Program-made: the position numbers and the translations under genes
Source of the DNA: Deltaproteobacteria bacterium
Lineage (GTDB): Bacteria > Myxococcota_A > Polyangia > Polyangiales > Ga0077539
Length of the DNA: 48,623 bases
Assembly (NCBI GenBank): GCA_016218725.1
Contig: JACRDB010000058.1
Coordinates: 1 to 48,623 of the forward strand
Direction of reading: 5' to 3'
Notes under the pieces: model-generated
What the model was told of the DNA's origin: nothing
Seen by the model: the letters and a program-made list of their open reading frames with translations, nothing else
Databases searched by the model: none
Shown: positions 17,620-24,509 of the stretch, in pieces
Numbering within the stretch: position 1 is the stretch's first letter
How the letters are laid out: every line of letters begins with the position of its first letter

Positions 17620-18441
17620 GTGAACGACCTCGCCCAACGCCTCCAGGGCCCCATCGAGGCGGCCTTCACCGACCGTACGAGACTCCGCGAGCCCGCCATC
17701 CGTGACGCCGTGCTCGAGGCCATCGACGCCCTGGACCAGGGCCTGCTTCGCGTAGCCACCCCCGAGGACGGCGCGTGGACCGTGCACCCGTGGCTCAAGC
17801 AGGCCATCCTGCTCTACTTCGCGCTGTGCCCCATGGAGCGCTGGGACGCCGGGCCCCTGCACTTCCACGACAAGATCCCCGTGAAGAAGCCCCCAGAGGG
17901 TGTCCGGGTGGTGCCCCCCGGCACCGTGCGAAAGGGCGCCTACGTCTCCCCGGGCGCCATCATCATGCCGGGCTACGTGAACATCGGTGCGTGGGTGGGA
18001 CCCGGGACCATGGTGGACACCTGGGCCACTGTAGGGTCCTGCGCACAGGTGGGGAAAGATGTGCACCTGTCGGGTGGTGTAGGGATTGGTGGGGTATTGG
18101 AGCCACCGGGCGCGAGGCCCGTGATCATTGAAGACGGGGTCTTTGTGGGCTCCCGGGCGATCGTGGTGGAGGGCGTGGTGGTGGAGGAAGAGGCGGTGCT
18201 CGGGGCGGGGGTGGTGTTGACGGCCAGCACGGTGATTGTGGACGTGACCGGGAGCGAGCCCGTGGAGCACCGGGGGAGGGTGCCCGCCCGCTCGGTGGTG
18301 GTGCCCGGGATGCGCCCGAAGAGGTTTCCCGCGGGGGAGTACCTGTTGCCCTGCGCGTTGATCATCGGTCGCAGGACCGAGAGCACCAACCGCAAGACCT
18401 CGCTGGAGCAGTGCCTGCGCGATTTCGGAGTGTCCGGGTGA
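17620..18441 (+). CDS. dapD: 2,3,4,5-Tetrahydropyridine-2,6-dicarboxylate N-succinyltransferase
   Basis: Succinylates tetrahydrodipicolinate in the lysine/meso-diaminopimelate pathway. The 273 residues from GTG 17620 match the proteobacterial enzyme. An N-terminal helical domain is followed by the left-handed beta-helix of hexapeptide repeats. The conserved YVNIGAWVGPGTMVDTWATV and VGIGGVLEP carry the substrate and CoA contacts. The C-terminal VVVPGMRPK and LPCALIIGRR are typical. The stop overlaps the dapE start as GTGA. Together the pair gives two consecutive steps of the succinylase branch (with a transaminase expected elsewhere). Confidence 0.96.
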   Translation: MNDLAQRLQGPIEAAFTDRTRLREPAIRDAVLEAIDALDQGLLRVATPEDGAWTVHPWLKQAILLYFALCPMERWDAGPLHFHDKIPVKKPPEGVRVVPPGTVRKGAYVSPGAIIMPGYVNIGAWVGPGTMVDTWATVGSCAQVGKDVHLSGGVGIGGVLEPPGARPVIIEDGVFVGSRAIVVEGVVVEEEAVLGAGVVLTASTVIVDVTGSEPVEHRGRVPARSVVVPGMRPKRFPAGEYLLPCALIIGRRTESTNRKTSLEQCLRDFGVSG

Positions 18442-19520
18442 CGGCGCCCACGCCCCTGGAGGAGACGCTCCTGGCGCTCTGCCGGATCCCGAGCTTCACG
18501 GGTGAAGAGGGAGACCTGTGCGATGACGTCGAGGCGCGCTGCGTGGGGTTCCTGGGCCGCGACGCCGTGGCCAGGGACGGCCACAGCCTGGTGGTCACCG
18601 CGGGCGCCTCGGGGAGAGCTCCCGTGGTGCTGGCGGGGCACCTGGACGTGGTGCGCACCTCCCACGACGCGCCTCCCAGGATCGACGGCGACCGGATCTA
18701 CGGCCCCGGCGCCGCGGACATGAAATCGGGCCTGGCCGTGATGCTCCACCTCCTGGAGCACCTCTCCCGAGGAGAGCGCCCCGTCCACGACCTGGTGCTT
18801 GTCTTCTATGAGCGTGAAGAAGGTCCGTACCTGGAGAACCGCCTTGGGGACCTCCTCGGGCGCTTCGCCGCGCTCCGAGGGGCGAGCCTCGCGGTGTGCC
18901 TTGAGCCCTCGGGCAATGCCCTGCAGCTCGGGTGCATGGGGAGCCTCCACGCGAGGGTGATCTTCGAGGGGCGCACGTCCCACTCGGCGCGCCCCTGGCA
19001 GGGGGAGAACGCCATTCACAAAGCATGGCCATTGCTGTCACGGCTCGCGGCCCTCCAGCCCCGGGACCACACCCTGGACGGGCTCCTCTACCGCGAGGTG
19101 ATGAGCTGCACCCTGGCCGAGGGCGGCCGAGGAAGGAACATCATCCCCGACGCGTTCAAGCTCAACGTGAACAGCCGCTTTGCCCCGGGGGTCTCCATCG
19201 AAGAGGCCGAGGCGTCGCTCCTGGCCCTGGTCGAGGGCGAGGCGAGGGTGGAGGTCTTTGACCGCTCGCCCTCGGCGCTGCCTCACCGCGGGCACCCGCT
19301 GGTGCGCGCGCTGGAGTCCGTGGGGGTCGCCGCGGTGGAGCCCAAGCAGGCCTGGACCGACGTGGCCCGCTTCGCCCAGGCAGGGGTCGCCGCGGTGAAC
19401 CTCGGGCCCGGCACCCAGGCCCAGGCCCACCAGCGCAACGAGTACACCGAGCGGGCCTCCCTCGCCCGGGGCCTGGAGCTCTTCACCCGCTGGCTCTTCC
19501 CGGGCGTCCCATGTGGTTGA
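18438..19520 (+). CDS. dapE: Succinyl-diaminopimelate desuccinylase, M20 family
   Basis: Releases succinate from N-succinyl-LL-diaminopimelate using two zinc ions. From GTG 18438 (overlapping the dapD stop) the protein has 360 residues. The first metal ligands are in LAGHLDVV, the bridging Asp in GAADMKSGLA, and the catalytic base Glu pair in FYEREEGPY. The dimerisation domain starts at LHARVIFEGRTSHSARPW. The C-terminal KQAWTDVARF and VNLGPGTQAQAH resemble the actinobacterial-type DapE subgroup more than the enterobacterial one. Context with dapD supports the assignment. Its last ten bases contain the ATG of the thioredoxin-like selenoprotein candidate. Confidence 0.93.
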   Translation: MTAPTPLEETLLALCRIPSFTGEEGDLCDDVEARCVGFLGRDAVARDGHSLVVTAGASGRAPVVLAGHLDVVRTSHDAPPRIDGDRIYGPGAADMKSGLAVMLHLLEHLSRGERPVHDLVLVFYEREEGPYLENRLGDLLGRFAALRGASLAVCLEPSGNALQLGCMGSLHARVIFEGRTSHSARPWQGENAIHKAWPLLSRLAALQPRDHTLDGLLYREVMSCTLAEGGRGRNIIPDAFKLNVNSRFAPGVSIEEAEASLLALVEGEARVEVFDRSPSALPHRGHPLVRALESVGVAAVEPKQAWTDVARFAQAGVAAVNLGPGTQAQAHQRNEYTERASLARGLELFTRWLFPGVPCG

Positions 19521-20008
19521 CCTACACCCTCCTCGGGCTGTCCCTCGGGCTCTTCGCCCTGGGACTGGTAAGCGAGTACGGGCGCTCCCCGCGGCTGGCG
19601 AAGCTCCAGCGCTTCGGGCTGGTCCTGCAGGTCGCGGGGCTCGTGGCCACGGTGGCCGTGCTCCGCCCGGGGGAGGGCTCGCACCGCGCGCCGGAGGCGC
19701 TCCACGCGGCGCTCGCATCGGGAGAGCCGGTCTTCATAGACGTCTTCTCCAACTATTGAGGCCCCTGCCTCCTGGCAAAGCCGTCGGTCGACGCGCTCGA
19801 ACACCGCCTGGGACGCTCCGTGCGCTTCGTCAGGATCGACGTGGAGGCGCCCTCCGCCACGCTCCTCGCAAGACGTTATGGTGTACGTGTGACACCTACA
19901 TACCTCCTGGTGGACCGTCGGGGCCGCGCGGTGTGGCGCCAGGAGGGCGGCTCTCCCGAAGGGGAGGCGGTGCTCCGGGCGCTCCAGGTGGTGGAGGCGA
20001 CGCGTTAG
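19511..20008 (+). CDS. Membrane-anchored thioredoxin-like selenoprotein candidate (in-frame TGA read as Sec at residue 83)
   Basis: One continuous frame of 165 residues contains a single TGA at 19757-19759. Residues 1-55 hold two hydrophobic helices with a basic loop between them (SPRLAKLQR), placing both ends in the periplasm. The thioredoxin fold follows: VFIDVFSNY, then TGA, then GPCLLAKP, so the motif reads U-G-P-C in place of the usual C-G-P-C. The second half is intact thioredoxin: VRFVRIDVEAP, the cis-Pro loop RVTPTYLLVDRRG, and the final strand and helix. A candidate SECIS hairpin lies at 19779-19797. It starts inside dapE, and its stop overlaps that of the convergent kinase. Alternatives are a nonsense mutation or a sequencing error. 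The selenoprotein reading is favoured because the TGA replaces exactly the catalytic cysteine and the remainder shows no decay. No selA, selB, selC or selD gene lies in this window. Confidence 0.82.
19757..19759 (+). other. Probable selenocysteine codon (UGA)
   Basis: In-frame TGA between AACTAT (Asn-Tyr) and GGCCCCTGC (Gly-Pro-Cys). It occupies the N-terminal redox cysteine position of the thioredoxin CxxC motif, the most common Sec position in known thioredoxin-fold selenoproteins. Confidence 0.8.
19779..19797 (+). promoter_or_regulatory. Candidate bacterial SECIS element
   Basis: AGCCGTC (19779-19785) pairs with GACG-C-GCT (19790-19797), giving seven base pairs with one bulged C. The pairs enclose the tetraloop GGTC (19786-19789). 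The loop begins with G, contains GU, and lies 26 bases after the TGA. Known bacterial SECIS elements place the loop about 16-37 bases downstream with a G among its first two positions, and E. coli fdhF has a GGUC-containing loop. It lies inside the coding frame, as expected for bacteria. Confidence 0.65.
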
Positions 20009-21921
20009 GCGCCCACGATCCGAGGCGGGACCTCGGTGCGGGCGTGCTCCACCCTGGCGGCGATGGCGTGCTGGAGGCCCACCAGATCGAACTGTGAGGG
20101 TCTCTGGGCCTCCGGGGACGCGAGGAGGTCCTTCACGGCCTCGTCCATGGCGGCGCGGCCCTTGCCGGAGAGCCCGAGGGCGAAGGCCAGGACATGGAGC
20201 ATGGCCTCCTCGCGGTCGGTGACGGTGCCGTTCAGGGCGGCGATCCAGCGGGCCATGGCATAGACGTAGAAGCGCTCGCCCACGCCGAGGCTGGCGAGGG
20301 GCACGTCACCCAGCTCCACGGGGCTTTGGGCGGAGGCCTCCAGGGCCTCCATGGCGGCCGGGGAGAGGCCCGCCAGGCTGGCCGCGCGGAGCACGGCGTC
20401 GCGCTCCTGGGGGTCCAGCGTGCCGTCGGCCCACGCGACGGCCAGGAGGAGCTGGAAGACCTCCGCGGGGAGCGTGCGGCCGGGGCCGGAGACCTTCAAC
20501 GGGTCGGGCTGCGTGTCCCTCTCGGCGTCCTGCTCCTCGGCGGCGGTCATGACCCGGGCGCGCCGCGCCAGGCGCGAGAACACGTCCACCAGCTCCGGGA
20601 GCGCGACGGGTTTCTCCAGGAAGTCTTTGACGCCGTGGGCGGCGAAGCGCCAGCGCTCGACGGCGCCGAGGTTCCCGCTCGCGACGAGCACCTGGGCCTG
20701 CTGGAGCCCGGGCAGGGCCCGGAGCTCCGCCAGGGTGTCCAGGCCGTTGATCCCGGGCATGTCGTAGTCCAGCACGATGAGGTGAGGGCGCCGACGGATG
20801 GCCGCGGTGAGGGCCTTGAGCCCGGCGTTGACGAGCGTGACGTCCACCACGTGGGCCGGGAGGGCGGCGCGGGCGGCCCTCTCGGCGAAGCGGCAGAAGT
20901 CCATGTCGTCGTCCACGACCAGCACCCGGAAGGCGTCGTCCTCCACGGGGGGCGACTGCTGCGAGGACTGCACCGGCGGCGGGCGCAGCGTGGCGTTCTG
21001 GGCCCTCCAGCGCGCGGCGGCGTCGTCGAGGGCGGCGGCCAGCTCCGCGGCGCTCCCGTAGCGCCGCTGGGGGTCCTTCTCCAGGAGCTTCGTGAAGAGG
21101 TCGTCGAGGACGCGCAGGTCCCGGCGCCGGGCGCTCAGGGGCTCCGGGTGTGCGTGCAGGTGCTGGTACAACACGGCCATCACCTGGTCGCCGTCGAAGG
21201 GCGGGGCGCCCGTGAGGAGCTCATAGCCCGTGCACCCGAGGGCGTAGAGGTCGGTCCTGGGGCCGATGTCCTCGGTGTGCCCGACGATCTGCTCCGGGGC
21301 CATGTACGGCGGAGAGCCCACCGGGGCGGTGCCCCGGAACTGCTTGTGATCCATGGGCCTGGCGAGGCCAAAATCCAGCAGCACGGGGCGCCCGGTGCCG
21401 TCTTCAATGACAATGTTGGCGGGCTTGACGTCCCGGTGCACGAGCCCCCGGGCGTGCACGGCCCCGAGGCCCTCGGCCACCTGCTTGAGGATGGTCAGGG
21501 CGCGGTACGTCGGCACGAAGGTGCCGTGGAGCCCGTGCTCCTGGGCCACGAGCTCGAGGTTGCGCCCCTCGATGTGCTCCATGGCGAAGAAGCATGCGCC
21601 CTCGTGCTCGCCCATGGCGTACACCTGCACGACGTGGTCGTTGCGCAGGCTGGCCAGGGCCGCGGCCTCGCGCTTGAAGCGCTCGATGAAATTCGGGCTC
21701 TTGGCCAGGCCCGGGGCGATGACCTTCAAGGCCACGGTGCGCCCGAGGTTCACATCCCTTGCGCGGTACACCACCCCCATGGCGCCGTGGCCCAACTCCG
21801 CCTCGATGGCGTAGCGCTGGTCGATCAGCACCCGCGGTAGCTGGTCTTGAACGAACACCCCGCAGCGGAGGCACCGCGAGGCCCCCTCGGGCAAGGCCAG
21901 CGCGCACCCGGGACACTGCAT
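20005..21921 (-). CDS. Zinc-ribbon Ser/Thr kinase fused to a receiver domain and a TerB-like domain
   Basis: Cytoplasmic signalling hybrid of 638 residues. Residues 1-22 form a zinc ribbon (CPGC, then CLRCG). Residues about 37-300 are a Hanks-type kinase: Gly-loop GHGAMGVVY, VALK lysine, catalytic HRDVKPAN, DFGLA and YMAPEQ. A Gln/Ser/Pro linker follows. Residues about 338-460 are a receiver domain with acidic pocket VVDDD, phospho-acceptor Asp in IVLDYDMPG and the conserved Lys in EKPV. Residues about 490-620 resemble TerB/DUF533 (LLLAVAWADGTLDPQERDAV). No transmembrane helix is seen. The start overlaps the HPt gene stop as ATGA, so the two are co-translated. The receiver is the likely target of that HPt protein or of another phosphorelay. 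Confidence 0.9.
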   Translation of the reverse strand: MQCPGCALALPEGASRCLRCGVFVQDQLPRVLIDQRYAIEAELGHGAMGVVYRARDVNLGRTVALKVIAPGLAKSPNFIERFKREAAALASLRNDHVVQVYAMGEHEGACFFAMEHIEGRNLELVAQEHGLHGTFVPTYRALTILKQVAEGLGAVHARGLVHRDVKPANIVIEDGTGRPVLLDFGLARPMDHKQFRGTAPVGSPPYMAPEQIVGHTEDIGPRTDLYALGCTGYELLTGAPPFDGDQVMAVLYQHLHAHPEPLSARRRDLRVLDDLFTKLLEKDPQRRYGSAAELAAALDDAAARWRAQNATLRPPPVQSSQQSPPVEDDAFRVLVVDDDMDFCRFAERAARAALPAHVVDVTLVNAGLKALTAAIRRRPHLIVLDYDMPGINGLDTLAELRALPGLQQAQVLVASGNLGAVERWRFAAHGVKDFLEKPVALPELVDVFSRLARRARVMTAAEEQDAERDTQPDPLKVSGPGRTLPAEVFQLLLAVAWADGTLDPQERDAVLRAASLAGLSPAAMEALEASAQSPVELGDVPLASLGVGERFYVYAMARWIAALNGTVTDREEAMLHVLAFALGLSGKGRAAMDEAVKDLLASPEAQRPSQFDLVGLQHAIAARVEHARTEVPPRIVGA

Positions 21922-22298
21922 CAGGCCACCAGGAGGCTCTGGAGCCTGGGGTCCCCGTGGGGCTCCGGCAAGGGCCCCCCGGAGGCCGCGCGGGCCGAGA
22001 GCTCCTCCAGGAGCTCCAGCGCCCCGGAGAGGGTTCCCAGCGCCGGGGCGCCCCAGTCCGTGCGCGCGCAGAAGCCCTCCAGGGCTCTGCCCACGGTGCC
22101 GATGGGGTCGAGCCCCACGGTGCGGGCGGTGCCCGCCAGGCGGTGCCCCCCGCGCTGGATGGCCACCCGGGCCTCCGGGTCCGTCCCGCAGCGGGAGAGG
22201 GCCTCCCGGAGCTCCTGGAGCCTCGGCCCGAGGCCCAGCACGTACTCACCCCGAAGCTCCAGAAGACACGCCGCGAGCGCCTCGGCCGACAGACCCAT
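21921..22298 (-). CDS. Histidine phosphotransfer (HPt) domain protein
   Basis: A 125-residue helical protein from ATG 22298. The HPt motif is visible as GGHRLAGTARTVGL, with the phosphorylatable His followed by the small-residue face typical of the family. HPt proteins shuttle phosphate between receiver domains or from a histidine kinase. It is the first gene of a two-gene unit with the kinase-REC-TerB protein, whose receiver is the obvious partner. No sensor kinase is nearby. There is no membrane segment or second domain. Confidence 0.82.
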   Translation of the reverse strand: MGLSAEALAACLLELRGEYVLGLGPRLQELREALSRCGTDPEARVAIQRGGHRLAGTARTVGLDPIGTVGRALEGFCARTDWGAPALGTLSGALELLEELSARAASGGPLPEPHGDPRLQSLLVA

Positions 22299-22405
22299 GA
22301 CCGCCCTACGGTAACGCAGAAACGTACAAACCACGGACCAATCCTGCGACCCGTCTGGTATGTAGGAGAATGTAGGCTGGTCGCGAAAGGGACGCGCTGT
22401 CGCAC

Positions 22406-24058
22406 CTACCTTCGCGAGGGCAGGAGGTCCCGTGGGCGTAGCGGACGAAGCGGCACCTCCACCCCCTCGCGGGCGAAGTCCCACCGCGCGCCATCGCGGG
22501 ACGAGAGCGCCACCGAGGGCTCGCCCGCGCCGAGGAGCACCACCCCGCGGCTTACGGTGGCCAGCCAGAGGTTCTGCACCGAGAGCCCCCCGTGGGCGGC
22601 GTCGTCGCGCACGGCGTGGGTGCTGCGGCGAGCGCCGTCCAGGCCGTGGACACTCGCCCTCAAGGCCCCGTTGGGCGTGAGGGACACCCGCAGGAGCCCG
22701 TCCCCGAAGCGCACCACGCGCCGGGTGCCCGTGTCCGCGAAGCCCTCGTCGCAGCGGGCCTCGGTGCACGACGCCACCCGGTCCCCGCCCACCAGGGTCA
22801 CGCCAAGGTCATCACAGGAGAGCGTCACCGGGAATCCCAGACCCCGCGCGCTCCCCACCCGGGAGGGGGCCCCGGAGGCCACCCGGAGCACCACCGTTTC
22901 CCCTCGGTCACTCGCCACCACCCAGGCCCCGCGGTCGGCGTCGCAGCGCGAGAGCACCGCGTCGATGCCCTGGAGCCGAGAGACCACCACCGGTGCCGCG
23001 GCGCCCGCGTCCGAGTCCCCGACCCTCCGGGCGAGGAGCTGGCCGTCCCCCACCCCGAGCGCCCAGACCGCGTCCTGGCCGCGCACCAGGAGCGCCTCGC
23101 GCTCGGCTGGGAGGCCATAGGGGACGGCGCTCCCGGGGCCTCCGCCGCGAGGGACCTGCACCAGCGAGGCGCCTCCCGGGCCCATGGTGATGGCGAGGAG
23201 CCGGTCGCCGGAGACAAGCAATGGCAGGCTCCGGAGCGGCGGCTCCGGCAGCGTGAAGAGCGGCGCCTCCAGCGCGTCGGGAGAGGCCACGGAGAGGCTC
23301 CGGGACCCGGTGGCATCCCGGCGCTCGACGAGCACCAGGGCCTCCGGGGTGTCGCCCGGGACGAGGGTCACCACGGTCCCCGAGGGCACCCGGAGGCGCT
23401 GGCAGCGCATGCTTTGGCCCTGGTCCCGGGTCCGGCAGAGCACCGCTCCGCTCGACGGGTCCACGAAGAAGAGCCCGAGCACTCCCCCTCGGGCGCTCGC
23501 CGCCACCATAGAAGAGGCCGCCGTCAGCGGGATTGGCAAGACCTCCCCCACCCCCAAGGCCCGAGGCCCGGCGCCCCCGGAGGACCTCGACGGGACCCCG
23601 CTCCGCGCTCCAGCGCGCGCGAGGAGCGCGCGGAGCGGCGCGATCCAGGCCACCGGGAGCGCGTCCGTCGCGCCCTCACGGAAGGCCGCCAGGACCCCAG
23701 GGGTGAGCGCCGAGAGCGCCTGGTGGGCCTCCTCCGCCAGGGGCAGGAGCTCCCGGGAGGCCTCCGAGGGGCGCTCTCGGAGGCTCCGCCGGAGCGCCTG
23801 GAGCTTGTCCTGGCAAGGGCCTGGCCAGGCCGACGGGTCCCCCGAGAGGGCCCTCAGGCGCGCCCTGCGCTCGTCCTCGGAGGAGCTCGCGGAGGGCGCC
23901 ACGGACCCCAGGAGACACTGGCTAAGTGCTTGAATTTCCTGGTGGATTCTTGCCTTCTTGGGGACCTCCGCGCGGCGCCACTGGAGCTCCAGGGCGCCCA
24001 GCGCCCCGAGCGCCGCGAGGGCGCCTGCGGCGATCACCTTGCGATTCACGGGCTGCAT
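22406..24058 (-). CDS. Membrane-anchored, beta-propeller-like protein, function unknown
   Basis: 550 residues with an N-terminal signal-anchor (VIAAGALAALGALGALEL) and a periplasmic remainder. Residues about 35-160 are helical and Arg/Glu/Leu-rich. The C-terminal two thirds is a series of short beta-strand pairs with recurring ALVLV, RLLAI and GVVLL patterns, resembling a degenerate WD/Kelch-like propeller. A few cysteines are scattered in it (CSCDD region and CTEARC). No catalytic motif is recognised. The gene stands alone between the HPt gene, 107 bases downstream, and the divergent HU gene. Confidence 0.7.
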   Translation of the reverse strand: MQPVNRKVIAAGALAALGALGALELQWRRAEVPKKARIHQEIQALSQCLLGSVAPSASSSEDERRARLRALSGDPSAWPGPCQDKLQALRRSLRERPSEASRELLPLAEEAHQALSALTPGVLAAFREGATDALPVAWIAPLRALLARAGARSGVPSRSSGGAGPRALGVGEVLPIPLTAASSMVAASARGGVLGLFFVDPSSGAVLCRTRDQGQSMRCQRLRVPSGTVVTLVPGDTPEALVLVERRDATGSRSLSVASPDALEAPLFTLPEPPLRSLPLLVSGDRLLAITMGPGGASLVQVPRGGGPGSAVPYGLPAEREALLVRGQDAVWALGVGDGQLLARRVGDSDAGAAAPVVVSRLQGIDAVLSRCDADRGAWVVASDRGETVVLRVASGAPSRVGSARGLGFPVTLSCDDLGVTLVGGDRVASCTEARCDEGFADTGTRRVVRFGDGLLRVSLTPNGALRASVHGLDGARRSTHAVRDDAAHGGLSVQNLWLATVSRGVVLLGAGEPSVALSSRDGARWDFAREGVEVPLRPLRPRDLLPSRR

Positions 24059-24123
24059 TTTTACTTCAGGGCCTTGTCGAAATCGCTTCCATGGCGAGCG
24101 CGGGGGGTGTTACACAAATCCCG

Positions 24124-24429
24124 ATGGCAGTCACAAAGCGCGACCTGGTGGATGATCTCGTCGGCGCCCACCCCGACACCACCCGCAAGGCCGCCACGGA
24201 GATGGTCAACAATCTCCTGGCGTCCATGGCCGCTGCGCTCCAGCGCGGCGAGTCCATTCGTCTCTCGGGCTTTGGCACCTTCGCGGTGCGCGACCGCAAG
24301 GCCCGGGTCGCCCGCAACCCCAAGACCAAGGCGCCGGTCAACGTCGCCGCCACCAAGGTGGTTCGCTTCAAGGCAGCCCGGGCCCTCAAGGCCAGCGTCG
24401 CCAAGCCCGCCCGCAAGAAGCGCGGCTGA
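24124..24429 (+). CDS. HU-family histone-like DNA-binding protein
   Basis: Nucleoid-associated dimeric DNA-bending protein. ATG 24124 gives MAVTKRDLVDDLV, the classic HU/IHF start; an ATG at 24091 would add 11 unusual residues. The dimer core GFGTFAVRDRKARVARNPKT is intact, with Pro in RNPKT that intercalates at DNA kinks. The 101-residue length exceeds plain HU by a short Ala/Lys tail (KASVAKPARKKRG), which resembles the basic tails of high-GC HU variants. It is divergent from the propeller-like gene and convergent with the DnaB-type helicase. Confidence 0.95.
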   Translation: MAVTKRDLVDDLVGAHPDTTRKAATEMVNNLLASMAAALQRGESIRLSGFGTFAVRDRKARVARNPKTKAPVNVAATKVVRFKAARALKASVAKPARKKRG

Positions 24430-24509
24430 GGCTCCCGCGTCGGTCGCGTCCCGCCGTCTCCATCTGCCTTTCCCACTCCCTACACTCCACAAACCTGCCC
24501 GAACACCGG

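Noticed and set aside
19757..19759. Frameshift or pseudogene explanation for the thioredoxin TGA
   Set aside because: The sequence continues in the same frame with intact thioredoxin motifs and normal codon use, so no indel is needed. A point nonsense mutation cannot be excluded but is less likely.
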